NCBI RefSeq assembly: GCF_017744045.1
Contig: NZ_JAGHRD010000004.1
Reading direction: 5' to 3' (one strand)
From: Pelagimonas sp017744045
GTDB taxonomy: Bacteria > Pseudomonadota > Alphaproteobacteria > Rhodobacterales > Rhodobacteraceae
Length of the DNA stretch: 64,000 nucleotides
Numbering within the stretch: the stretch's first letter is position 1; each line of letters opens with the position of its first letter. The notes under the pieces are model-generated. The model saw only the letters and a program-made list of their open reading frames with translations, did not search any database and had not been told where the DNA came from. This document shows positions 42,826 to 51,032 of this stretch, piece by piece. The translations under genes were made by a program, and so were the position numbers.

Positions 42826-43085
42826 TGTCGTGTCCTTTCCAGTTTTGAGCGCGTTGACAGGCTATTTGGCGTCAACCGCTCCTTTAGGCAAGGCGTGCTG
42901 GCGATAACAGTTGGCGAAAATCGATTTTTCTCGCCTAATTATAGATAATTTCAGTGATTTTATCGGAAAAATGGCAAAGGCACTCCTTGTCCCTCATTTG
43001 GGTCAGACTTAGACAGAGTTATATAATAACAAAATCCCATCACAAGAACGGCCCGCTTATCCGGCAGAATTCCGCCCTTGGCCGC
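42826..43085. other. Intergenic, AT-richer, promoter of the NTF2-like gene
   Basis: 260 bases with a GTTGAC/GTCAAC inverted repeat (42853-42876) about 30 bases upstream of the NTF2-like start, and AT-rich sequence at about 42910-43035. No gene is seen. Confidence 0.4.
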
Positions 43086-43554
43086 TCACGCCTCTAGAAT
43101 CTCTGCGACCAAGGCGATCCAAAGCTCGGAGACCACCGGGACAAGCGCATCTGGAAAATCATAGTCCGGATTGTGCAATTGCGGCTGATCAATCCCCGAG
43201 CCGATGAAAAGCAGCGCTGCCTGCGCGCCATCTTCGCCAAAGCGTCCAAAATCTTCGGACCAGCGCATGGGGGCCTGCAGCTCCCCCTGCACCTTGGCCA
43301 GTGCCGCCTCAGCCTCTGAGATCATCACCGCCATCCGCGCATTGATCACCGAACGCTGGGTGACCCGCAGTTCGCCCAAAGCCGGGGCAATACCGAAACA
43401 GGCCTCGCCAGATCCGATCTGCCCCAAGCTTCTCCAGCTCCGCCACCATCCTCGCTGCCGTGGCGCTTTCTTCCCCCGAGATTTCCGGGCGGCGATGCAG
43501 TTCGTGGCGCAGCTGAATGAGGTAGTTGATCTGATCTGAGGTTAATTTTGGCAT
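43086..43554 (-). pseudogene. M20-family amidohydrolase/peptidase remnant
   Basis: A normal M20 aminoacylase-type start (MPKLTSDQINYLIQLRHELHRRPEISGEE, from 43554) runs for about 50 residues, then the frame is lost near 43420. Another frame (to 43086) encodes the family's C-terminus: MRWSEDFGRFGEDGAQAALLFIGSG followed by LHNPDYDFPDALVPVVSELW. A full enzyme is about 380-400 residues; some 240 residues of the middle, including most metal ligands, are missing. This is a deletion plus frameshift, so the gene should be inactive. Confidence 0.85.
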
Positions 43555-43630
43555 CGAGCGGTCCCGGTCACTGCGCACCTCGCAGCCTAGGATCTGGTGC
43601 GCGTGATCCGCAAGACCCTGGAGAGACCGA

Positions 43631-43666
43631 GGGTCGGGCGCGAACCGGATCGCCAGCGATCCGGGA
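43631..43666. repeat. 36-base palindromic intergenic repeat, copy 2
   Basis: Same as 39146-39181 but for one base, in the same orientation, about 4.5 kb away and 77 bases upstream of the M20 remnant. Stem CCGGATCGC/GCGATCCGG. Confidence 0.7.
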
Positions 43667-43812
43667 TAAGGGGTTTGCTCTGGCGCATATCTAACCAACC
43701 AGCGATCTCCACCCCTGCACATAATCTACAACACGCGTGATTTGCCGACTCAGCCCAACCGCGCTAGTTTGCACAACATCCTGCGGTCCCCGACACCATG
43801 AGAGGCAAATAT

Positions 43813-44244
43813 ATGACCAAATTTACGCATCTCATCAAACTCAGTGTCGGCTCGGAAAGCGTGGACACGCTGGAGGACTGGCAAAGGCAACGCGCCGCCG
43901 AGCTACCAGATGGCCTGCCCCGCCATGTCACCCGCATGTGGCCCAAACGCGAGGCCGAGATCCTCGCCGGTGGCTCGATCTATTGGGTGATCAAGGGCGT
44001 GATCCAATGCCGCCAACGCGTCTTGCGATTGGACGAGGTCATCGGCGAAGACGGCATTCGCCGCTGCGCCATCATCCTCGACCCCGAGATCATTCGCACC
44101 ACCACCGCCCAACGTCGTCCCTTTCAGGGCTGGCGTTACCTCTCGCCCGCTGACGCCCCTCCCGATCTCAGCAGCTCGACTCGACAAGAAGAGCCCCTGC
44201 CCGCCGAACTGGCCGGAGCCTTGGCCGAGATTGGGGTGATCTAG
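43813..44244 (+). CDS. DUF1489 family protein
   Basis: 143 residues from ATG 43813 (GAGAGGCAAAT upstream); an ATG five codons earlier (43798) is possible. HLIKLSVGSESVDTLEDWQ, the region TRMWPKREAEILAGGSIYWVIKG and GIRRCAIILDPEIIRT match DUF1489, a small cytoplasmic family conserved in Alphaproteobacteria with no known role. It stands alone. Confidence 0.8.
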   Translation: MTKFTHLIKLSVGSESVDTLEDWQRQRAAELPDGLPRHVTRMWPKREAEILAGGSIYWVIKGVIQCRQRVLRLDEVIGEDGIRRCAIILDPEIIRTTTAQRRPFQGWRYLSPADAPPDLSSSTRQEEPLPAELAGALAEIGVI

Positions 44245-44335
44245 AGCTCATCTTTGTTCCGCGTCAAAGCCCGCCAGCCCCAAACCCTCTAAAATACCGC
44301 GTGGAAACACGCTTTGGAGAGGAAAGAGGGGAAGC

Positions 44336-44716
44336 ATGAAACGCTTTTTGATGGGGGCCGTGCTGAGCATGGCGGCGACACTGGCGCAGGCAGATGAGTT
44401 GATCGGCAGCTATGTCGCCTATATCGGGCAGGATGATCTCTATAACTCCCGCGGTGCGCGGCTGACCGAGCCATGGCAAGTGCTACGTCAGGACCGCGCC
44501 AATTACCACCGCTTTGGCATCAGCCAGGCGGGTGATGAATGGGATCCGTTCTTTGGCAGCATGGAAAATCGCGGCATTATGGAGCGGATGATCATGAATG
44601 GCTCGATCGAACCCTCTGCTGCGCGCATTCTGGTCAATGGCGGGGCGACGGTCTTTGTGCGTATCTACGGCAGCGGCGGGCGCGGTCGATATGTGAATGT
44701 GCGCGTGGTGCGCTGA
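44336..44716 (+). CDS. Small secreted hypothetical protein
   Basis: 126 residues with a signal peptide (MKRFLMGAVLSMAATLAQA, cleavage near 19). The mature part (DELIGSYVAYIGQDDLYNSRG...) ends in RILVNGGATVFVRIYGSGGRG, probably all-beta. GAGAGGAAAGAGGGG precedes the start. I do not recognise a family. It is convergent with the YdcF-like gene. Confidence 0.7.
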   Translation: MKRFLMGAVLSMAATLAQADELIGSYVAYIGQDDLYNSRGARLTEPWQVLRQDRANYHRFGISQAGDEWDPFFGSMENRGIMERMIMNGSIEPSAARILVNGGATVFVRIYGSGGRGRYVNVRVVR

Positions 44717-44718
44717 AC

Positions 44719-45219
44719 CTAGCCGCGCCCCTTGCCGCGTAGCAGGTACCAAAGACAGGCCGGGATCTCGCGTAGCCAGGATTTAACCACACGGTGCCAG
44801 GCTGTCCCGGCCATTGCGGGGCAGTTCGCGCGTGCCTTGATGCCCAGACGCCGCGCCACCAACTTGGCACGGGGGGCGTGATAGCGGTCGGTCACGATGA
44901 CGGCGGCTTCAAACCCGTTCGCAGCCATCATCGCCTTGGAAAATCTCAGGTTTTCCTCGGTGGTGGTGGCTTGATCTTCTTGCAGGATTGCCGGTGCCGG
45001 CACCCCAGCCTCTCGACATAGGCGCGCGATCACCTCCGCCTCGCTCGGAGGATGCTGCCCAAGCCCGCCAGAGCCAATAATCACCCCAACCTCACCCGCC
45101 TGCCACAGCGCGACGGCGTGCAAGGCGCGGCGGCGCAAGGTCGGCGAGGGCTGACCATCGGGCCAAACCGCTGCCCCAAGCACAATGGCCACCGGCCGCT
45201 TATTCAAATCCTCTTCCAT
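44719..45219 (-). CDS. YdcF/DUF218 family protein
   Basis: 166 residues from Met at 45219; starts at 45240 and 45255 are also in frame and I cannot decide between them. VAIVLGAAVWPDG begins the DUF218 domain; GSGGLG, PSEAEVIARLCREAGVPAPAI, ATTTEENLRFS and VTDRYHAPRAKLVARRLG are family motifs. Homologues such as YdcF and SanA are envelope-linked and bind or process nucleotide-like or cell-wall substrates. No signal or membrane segment is visible here. Confidence 0.8.
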   Translation of the reverse strand: MEEDLNKRPVAIVLGAAVWPDGQPSPTLRRRALHAVALWQAGEVGVIIGSGGLGQHPPSEAEVIARLCREAGVPAPAILQEDQATTTEENLRFSKAMMAANGFEAAVIVTDRYHAPRAKLVARRLGIKARANCPAMAGTAWHRVVKSWLREIPACLWYLLRGKGRG

Positions 45220-45317
45220 ATCCGCAGATAAACACAGCATCTGTGCATTGCCCATCCTCACCCTAGCAATCTGCGCGGACCGGGTTAGGTTAGCGCTCAA
45301 AGGAAAGGGAAACGCAG

Positions 45318-46175
45318 ATGACCGAAGAGTATACCCCACCCAAGGTCTGGACCTGGGACAAGGAAAATGGCGGCCAATGGGCGTCGCTGAACCGCCCCAT
45401 CGCCGGGGCCACCCATGACAAAGAGCTGCCCCGTGGTGAGCACAAGCTGCAACTACACTCGCTGGCCACGCCAAATGGCGTCAAAGTCACTGTGATGCTC
45501 GAAGAGCTGCTCGAGGCTGGTCATGACGCGGAATATGATGCCTGGCTGATCAATATTGGCGAAGGCGACCAGTTCGGCTCGGGCTTTGTGGATGTCAATC
45601 CAAACTCCAAGATCCCGGCCCTGTTGGATTATTCCGGTGACGAACCGGTGCGCGTCTTTGAAAGCGCGGCGATCCTGATGCATCTGGCTGAAAAGTTTGG
45701 TGCCTTTCTGGGCAAGCCGGAAAACCGCGCCGAAATGCTCAGCTGGCTGTTCTGGCAGATGGGCAGCGCGCCTTATCTGGGCGGCGGTTTTGGCCATTTC
45801 TACGCCTATGCGCCCTACCCGATGGAATACCCGATCAACCGCTTTGCGATGGAAGTGAAGCGTCAGCTGGATGTGTTGGACAAGCAGCTGGCCAAGAACA
45901 CGTTCATCTCGGGCGACGAGTATACCATTGCCGATATCGCGATCTTCCCATGGTATGGCAATCTGGTGATCGGCAACCAGTATAATGCGGCAGAGTTCCT
46001 GCAGGTTCACGAATACGAAAACGTGATCCGCTGGGCCAATGAGATTGCGGCGCGCCCGGCCGTGCAGCGGGGCCGGATGGTCAATAAGAGCTGGGGTGAA
46101 GAGCACGAACAGCTGCGCGAGCGTCACTCGGCGGCAGATTTCGATGCCCTGAAGGAAAAGGCACCTGCAGAGTAA
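45318..46175 (+). CDS. yghU: YghU-type glutathione S-transferase / disulfide-bond reductase
   Basis: 285 residues, the YghU length. The N-terminal extension (GGQWASLNRPIAGATHDKEL) and thioredoxin-like domain (KLQLHSLATPNGVKVTVMLEE, PNSKIPALLD, VFESAAILMHLAEKFG) are typical of the Nu-class GSTs, which bind two glutathiones and reduce disulfides. The C-terminal helical domain follows (YTIADIAIFPWYGNLV). AAAGGAAAGGGAA precedes the start. It diverges from the YdcF-like gene with about 100 bases between. Confidence 0.92.
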   Translation: MTEEYTPPKVWTWDKENGGQWASLNRPIAGATHDKELPRGEHKLQLHSLATPNGVKVTVMLEELLEAGHDAEYDAWLINIGEGDQFGSGFVDVNPNSKIPALLDYSGDEPVRVFESAAILMHLAEKFGAFLGKPENRAEMLSWLFWQMGSAPYLGGGFGHFYAYAPYPMEYPINRFAMEVKRQLDVLDKQLAKNTFISGDEYTIADIAIFPWYGNLVIGNQYNAAEFLQVHEYENVIRWANEIAARPAVQRGRMVNKSWGEEHEQLRERHSAADFDALKEKAPAE

Positions 46176-46215
46176 CGGGCAAAGATCCTGTTGGGAAAAT
46201 TCCGTCAACGGAGTT

Positions 46216-46265
46216 GCCGGGGGCTTTGCCCCCGGACCCCCAGGATATTTTTAGCCCAAAGAAAC
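46216..46265. repeat. Palindromic repeat element, copy A (intergenic)
   Basis: CCGGGGGC-TTT-GCCCCCGG (46217-46235), then ACCCCCAGGATATTTTTAGC and CCAAAGAAAC. The second part is shared with copies B (56464-56533) and C (58514-58587). It lies between the convergent GST and hisG genes, where the hairpin could also serve as terminator. Confidence 0.65.
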
Positions 46266-46285
46266 CTAGGGGCAGGTGGTTCCGC

Positions 46286-46978
46286 TCAGACGCTCAGTTT
46301 ATCGCGCAAGGCGTCCAAGGCGACGCGATCTGCGCCTTCTGGTTTTGCAACCCGGCTTCGGAACAGGGTCGCTTGTGAGCGCAGAACCGGCTCTTCCTCA
46401 AGGATCTTGAGGTGGTTGGCGCGCAGGGTTTCACCGGATGAGGTGATGTCAGCCACCGCTTCCGAGGTCAGATTCTTGATCGTGCCTTCGGTTGCGCCCT
46501 GGCTGTCCACCAATTGGTAATCGGCCACACCCGCGTGATGCAGATATTGCCGCACCAGGCGGTGGTATTTCGTAGCAATGCGCATGCGGAATCCATGGAC
46601 CTCGCGAAACGCTGCCGCCGCCGCATCGAGATCATCCAGCGTGTTCACATCCACCCAGCAATTGGGCACCGCCAGGATCAGGTCGGCATGGCCAAAGCCG
46701 AGCTCGGCCAGGGGTTCAACCTTTTGATCCCATTGCACCAGCTTTTCCTGGATCAGATCCATACCGGTCACACCCAGATGGATATGGCCCGCCGCCAGCT
46801 CACGCGGGATTTCCCCAGCTGAGAGCAGCACCAGTTCGACCCCATCGACCCCGTCAACAGCCCCGGCATATTCGCGATCCGACCCGGTGCGTTTCAACCC
46901 GACACCGCGCGCGCCAAACCAGTCAAAGGTCTTTTCCATCAGCCGCCCCTTGGACGGCACCCCCAGTTTGAGGCTCAT
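46286..46978 (-). CDS. hisG: ATP phosphoribosyltransferase, short form
   Basis: 230 residues, the short HisG form that lacks the histidine-binding regulatory domain. It starts histidine synthesis by joining ATP and PRPP. LGVPSKGRLMEKT and the PRPP-binding SQGATEGTIKNLTSEAVADITSSG are seen (the latter in two parts, EAVADITSSGETLRANHLK). Short HisG needs HisZ for activity and feedback control, and hisZ is directly upstream, with an ATGA overlap (46975-46978). Confidence 0.95.
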   Translation of the reverse strand: MSLKLGVPSKGRLMEKTFDWFGARGVGLKRTGSDREYAGAVDGVDGVELVLLSAGEIPRELAAGHIHLGVTGMDLIQEKLVQWDQKVEPLAELGFGHADLILAVPNCWVDVNTLDDLDAAAAAFREVHGFRMRIATKYHRLVRQYLHHAGVADYQLVDSQGATEGTIKNLTSEAVADITSSGETLRANHLKILEEEPVLRSQATLFRSRVAKPEGADRVALDALRDKLSV

Positions 46979-48054
46979 GACCGCCCCTCCAGATCAAGCA
47001 GAACACCCGGGCGGATCACCCCGCCAACAGCCGGAATTTCCCGGCCCTGCCCCAGATGGCGGGTCAGAGCGTCATAGCGCCCGCCCGTCGCCACCGGCGG
47101 CGTTCCCAATTGGTTGGACAGGAAGCCAAAGACAAACCCGTCATAATATTCCATCGAGCTGCGGCCATAGCTGGCCTCGAAATCAAGCTGCTCAACCGCC
47201 ACATCCCGCGCCGCCAAAGCCTCGCAGCGGCGGGCAAAGCGTTCGACCGCGCCGGAAATGGCGGGCAGATCGACGGCGATGTCGCGCAGATGTTCCAGGG
47301 CAAAACTGCAAGTCTCGCTGACTTTGAGGATCGCCTCAATCAGTTCCACCTGGCTTTTGGACAGATGTGGTTCCTCGGCGTCGGCGCGCAGAACCGCGAT
47401 ACGCTCGGCGATTTCCGCCTCCGAGCGCAGGCCGATCTGCGGCCCGCGATCCGCCATCGGATCCGCCGAGGCCAGCAAAGCCGCGCGCGAGGGCGGCACC
47501 GGGGCACGGCCCGAAAACCGATCCAGCAAGGCGCGGAACCGGCGCGGGCGCCAGATATGGCGCATCAACGCCTTGCGCCGCCGCTCGGACGTGTCCAGCC
47601 CTTGCACAGCGGCTGTCAGAATGCCGATATCGCCGGTCACAGCGCGCAAGCCATGCGGGGCCAGCACCTGTTGGAACAGGGCAAAGACCTCGGCATCGGC
47701 GGCCTCCGGATCTTCGCGGTCAAAGACCTCATAGCCGACTTGAACATATTCCGAGGCGCGTTCAGGATGCTCTTCCTGACGCCGAAACACCGCGCCGCTA
47801 TAGGTATAGCGCGCCGGTTCTGCCCCCTCTTCCATATGTTTCTGCACCACCGGCACGGTAAAATCCGGGCGCAGCATCACCTCGCCCCGCGCCGGGTCCG
47901 AAGACATATAGGCGCGGGTGCGCACGTCTTCGCCATAAAGGTCAAGGAATATCTCAGCCGGAAGCAGGATGTCGCAATCGACCACCTCCGCCCCCGCCGC
48001 CTCAAAACTCGCGCGCAATGCGGCGGCCTTGGCGTTGATCTGTTTCAGGCTCAT
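46975..48054 (-). CDS. hisZ: ATP phosphoribosyltransferase regulatory subunit
   Basis: 359 residues from ATG 48054, which overlaps the hisS stop (ATGA). The frame is open to 48135, but within hisS. The protein is a class II aminoacyl-tRNA synthetase-like paralogue of HisS without the anticodon domain: DLYGEDVRTRAYMSSDPARG and RPDFTVPVVQKHMEEGAEPA, RRQEEHPERASEYVQVGYEVF and ATGGRYDALTRHLGQGREIPAVGG. It activates and regulates HisG in a hetero-octamer. Confidence 0.93.
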   Translation of the reverse strand: MSLKQINAKAAALRASFEAAGAEVVDCDILLPAEIFLDLYGEDVRTRAYMSSDPARGEVMLRPDFTVPVVQKHMEEGAEPARYTYSGAVFRRQEEHPERASEYVQVGYEVFDREDPEAADAEVFALFQQVLAPHGLRAVTGDIGILTAAVQGLDTSERRRKALMRHIWRPRRFRALLDRFSGRAPVPPSRAALLASADPMADRGPQIGLRSEAEIAERIAVLRADAEEPHLSKSQVELIEAILKVSETCSFALEHLRDIAVDLPAISGAVERFARRCEALAARDVAVEQLDFEASYGRSSMEYYDGFVFGFLSNQLGTPPVATGGRYDALTRHLGQGREIPAVGGVIRPGVLLDLEGRS

Positions 48055-49523
48055 GCGTGCAGGTCCAGGATCTCGCGCACCTTGGCGACCAGATCGCCAC
48101 GCGGCACTTCGTATTGGCTGGGGCGCTCTTTCCATTCCTCCAGCGTGGCATTCTCAGCAATCTGAGCGCCAAGGATCAGGTCCTTGATCTGCACCACCCC
48201 ATTGGCATGTTCATCGCCGCCTTCGATCACCGCAACCGGGCTTTGGCGTTTATCTGCGTATTTCAGCTGATTGCCAAAATTCTTGGGGTTGCCAAGGTAA
48301 ACCTCGGCGCGAATGCCGGCATTGCGCAGCTCGGCCACCATGCTCTGGTAATCGGCCATGCGGTCCTTATCCATCACGGTCACAACAACCGGCCCGGTGA
48401 CCTTGCCACCAATACGGCCCTTTTCGCGCAGGGCCGCCAGCAGACGGTCAACACCAATCGAAACACCCGTCGCAGGCACCGCCTGCCCGGTAAAGCGCTT
48501 GACCAGATCGTCATAACGCCCGCCCCCCGAGACCGAGCCAAACTGACGTTTGCGCCCCTTCTCATCGAGGATTTCAAAGGTCAGCTCGGCCTCAAACACC
48601 GGCCCGGTGTAATAGCCCAGCCCGCGCACGACACTCGGATCGATCTCGATCCTGTCCGACCCGTAATTCTGGGCGGCCAAAAGATTTCCAATCTTTTCCA
48701 GCTCGGCGACGCCTTCCGCGCCAATGGCGGATGATCCAATTGCGTCGCGCAAATTGGCAAAGGTCTTGGCGACATCGGCATCTTTCGAGGTCAAAAACGC
48801 AATCACCGGCTCTGCCTGATCTTCGCTCAGCCCGACACCGTCGATGTAAGCGCCCGAAGCATCCAACCGTCCCTTGCCGAGCAGCTCGCGCACACCGGCC
48901 TCTCCGACCTTGTCAAACTTGTCGATGGTGCGCAGCACGTCGGCGGCCTGGGCCTCGTCGGTAACGCCCATCGCCTCCAACACGCCATTCAGAACCTTGC
49001 GGTTGTTGACCCGCACGACATAGTCACCGCGTGGAATACCCACGCGCTCCAACGTATCCGACAGCATCGCGCAGATTTCCGCATCGGCGGCGACATTGGC
49101 CGCGCCAACCGTATCCGCATCACATTGATAAAACTGACGATAGCGCCCCGGCCCCGGCTTTTCATTGCGCCAGACCGGCCCCATCGCATAGCGGCGATAG
49201 GGCAGCGGCAAGTCATTGCGATATTGCGCATAGACGCGGGCCAAAGGTGCGGTCAAATCGTAACGCAACGCCATCCAGGCATCATCTTCGTCCTGCCAGG
49301 CAAACACGCCCTCATTGGGGCGATCGACATCGGGCAGGAACTTGCCCAGCGCCTCAACCGTCTCAACAGCCGAACTTTCCAGCGCATCAAACCCGTATTG
49401 ATGATAGACCTCGGCAATCGTTTTCAGCATATGGGCGCGTTCGGTGACTTCTGTCCCGAAATAATCGCGAAACCCCTTGGGCGTCTGGGCCTTGGGGCGT
49501 GGTGCTTTTTTCACTTTTGCCAT
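48051..49523 (-). CDS. hisS: Histidyl-tRNA synthetase
   Basis: 490 residues. Class II synthetase motif 1 lies around residues 22-45 (GFRDYFGTEVTERAHM), motif 2 is PYRRYAMGPVWRNEKPGPGRYRQ, and motif 3 is near VPATGVSIGVDRLLAAL. The His-specific RGLGYYTGPVFEAE loop is present. A basic N-terminal tail (MAKVKKAPRPKAQTPKG) precedes. It charges tRNA-His and is co-transcribed with hisZ-hisG, coupling histidine use and synthesis. Confidence 0.95.
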   Translation of the reverse strand: MAKVKKAPRPKAQTPKGFRDYFGTEVTERAHMLKTIAEVYHQYGFDALESSAVETVEALGKFLPDVDRPNEGVFAWQDEDDAWMALRYDLTAPLARVYAQYRNDLPLPYRRYAMGPVWRNEKPGPGRYRQFYQCDADTVGAANVAADAEICAMLSDTLERVGIPRGDYVVRVNNRKVLNGVLEAMGVTDEAQAADVLRTIDKFDKVGEAGVRELLGKGRLDASGAYIDGVGLSEDQAEPVIAFLTSKDADVAKTFANLRDAIGSSAIGAEGVAELEKIGNLLAAQNYGSDRIEIDPSVVRGLGYYTGPVFEAELTFEILDEKGRKRQFGSVSGGGRYDDLVKRFTGQAVPATGVSIGVDRLLAALREKGRIGGKVTGPVVVTVMDKDRMADYQSMVAELRNAGIRAEVYLGNPKNFGNQLKYADKRQSPVAVIEGGDEHANGVVQIKDLILGAQIAENATLEEWKERPSQYEVPRGDLVAKVREILDLHA

Positions 49524-49600
49524 TGTCTCATCCGGCTTGATAAATCCGATGCGCCCCCTCTACCTGCCCCGATGGCTCGGGGCAAGCAAACAGGGGGATT

Positions 49601-49771
49601 TCAGCCCTTGCGGCTGAGTTTCCAATGCACGATCAGCGCACCGACGCAGGCAAAAACAATGCTTGCCAGCAGAATGTCGAGCGCCAGCGTCGTACCCGTG
49701 CTCCAGATTTGGTTTTTCAGCAGGACCAGCAAGCAAGCCAGGCATACACAGATCAAGAAGGCAGTTTTCAT
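49601..49771 (-). CDS. Small two-helix membrane protein
   Basis: 56 residues from ATG 49771 (TTTTGGAG upstream); the open frame reaches 49810. Two hydrophobic segments lie at about 3-18 and 27-48 with a short polar turn (LKNQIWSTGT), and the C-terminus is basic (HWKLSRKG). I do not recognise it. It lies upstream of hisS on the same strand. Confidence 0.5.
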   Translation of the reverse strand: MKTAFLICVCLACLLVLLKNQIWSTGTTLALDILLASIVFACVGALIVHWKLSRKG

Positions 49772-50141
49772 CTCCAAAACCCTTTCGGACAAAAGTTGCG
49801 ATGCCCTCATTGGATCGGTCTGTCAGCCTATAAGCATTGGCAGGGGTCACACCCTGAGGGTGCAAGCCGCCGAAAGATTTCATCCTACTGAAACGAATCA
49901 AGAAAATAACGAGCCAATTCAATTATGACCAATTATATCCCATTATATGATTTCATTTTATCCATACTTTACAGCCATATAGCTGATTATAACTTTTACA
50001 CTTGGTTTGATAGGCTATCCGACGCTAGAATGCGTCAACATGATCTATGCAACACTTGAAAGACGTATAACCACGTAGACTGCGCCACCATAGCTAAGTG
50101 CGCATTATACTAGGCCGCGCAAAGCTAGAAAGGCTCCCAAG
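49772..50141. other. AT-rich intergenic patch
   Basis: About 370 bases, with 49920-50060 clearly lower in GC than the rest of the window (many TTATA/ATTAT runs). It lies upstream of an orphan gene. No tRNA, direct repeat or integrase that would mark an insertion is seen. Several TATAAT-like boxes are present, but none has a convincing -35. Confidence 0.5.
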
Positions 50142-50810
50142 ATGGCACATGACGGCGTTCCCGCCGATTCCCTGCGCCAAGACGTCAAAGAGTTGGTAAA
50201 CCAGCTCGATTCCTGTGTTATGCCTCTACGTCGCTTTGTGGACGATTATCATGCCGCCGGTTGTCCTGCAGCTCTTGAGCGTGACTATAACAATGTCCTG
50301 CAAACAATTCAAATCCTTAACGAAACCATTCCTGACAATCAGCGAAATGTGACCGCTCAGGCACAGAGTATACCCGCTACACCAAAGACGCCTCCGCCCC
50401 CTGACAAAGCCAAGCCAGTAAAGAAGGACCCAAAGGTCGCTGCCTTTGTAATCCTGTTTCCTGTCGCTTTCCGGCAGGAGCAGAAGCGGTCAATCAGTCA
50501 GGACCTGGTTTTCGACCTGCTCTGTAAATTTGACCCAACCCAGCGCGACAAACGCCCCAGCTTTACGGCCAAACTGGCCAATTATCGCAAGCCGCCGAAA
50601 AAATTCCTATATTGGGTCGATGTAGAGGACGTCAAAATCAGCGACCCCGGAATGGTGGAACTCAGACGGCTTTACGGAATTGTGCGCGAAAAAGGTGGTG
50701 ACTTTGAAGAGGCGCGGCGAATTCTTGAAGATTTCACCGGATGTAGGCTTGAAGACATGGGCTATCTTGCTGCACAGCTTCCAAAAGCAGACGAAGAAGG
50801 CTCAGAATGA
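50142..50810 (+). CDS. Hypothetical protein with proline-rich linker
   Basis: 222 residues. A helical N-terminal part (1-70, LRQDVKELVNQLDSCVMPLRRFV), a proline/lysine-rich linker (about 84-96, TPKTPPPPDKAKP) and a C-terminal domain (about 97-215) with KFDPTQRDKRPSFTAKLANY, RKPPKKFLYW and RRILEDFTGCRLED. It could be an effector-like or DNA-associated protein, but I do not recognise a family. Base composition is lower in GC than its neighbours, suggesting later arrival. Its TGA stop overlaps the slyX start. Confidence 0.6.
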   Translation: MAHDGVPADSLRQDVKELVNQLDSCVMPLRRFVDDYHAAGCPAALERDYNNVLQTIQILNETIPDNQRNVTAQAQSIPATPKTPPPPDKAKPVKKDPKVAAFVILFPVAFRQEQKRSISQDLVFDLLCKFDPTQRDKRPSFTAKLANYRKPPKKFLYWVDVEDVKISDPGMVELRRLYGIVREKGGDFEEARRILEDFTGCRLEDMGYLAAQLPKADEEGSE

Positions 50811-51010
50811 CCGACACCACCCATCTCGAAGAACGTATCGCCCATTTGCTGCGGGTGGTGGATGATCTCTCTGATACCGTGGCGCGGCAGGATAAAGAGC
50901 TCAAGGTGCTCAGCGATCGGGTGCTGATGCTGATGCAGCGCGAGGCCGAGCGCGAGGCCGAGGGCGGCGGTGGCATTGTCATCGGAGATGAACGCCCGCC
51001 GCATTGGTAG
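50807..51010 (+). CDS. slyX: SlyX family protein
   Basis: 67 residues, the usual SlyX length (about 70). It is a coiled coil: HLEERIAHLLRVVDDLSDTVARQDKELKVLSDRVLML, and ends in the SlyX-typical PPHW (ERPPHW). Function is unknown across bacteria. Its ATG overlaps the stop of the orphan gene upstream. Confidence 0.85.
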   Translation: MTDTTHLEERIAHLLRVVDDLSDTVARQDKELKVLSDRVLMLMQREAEREAEGGGGIVIGDERPPHW

Positions 51011-51032
51011 GGCCTTAGCCCCGCCCAAAAGG

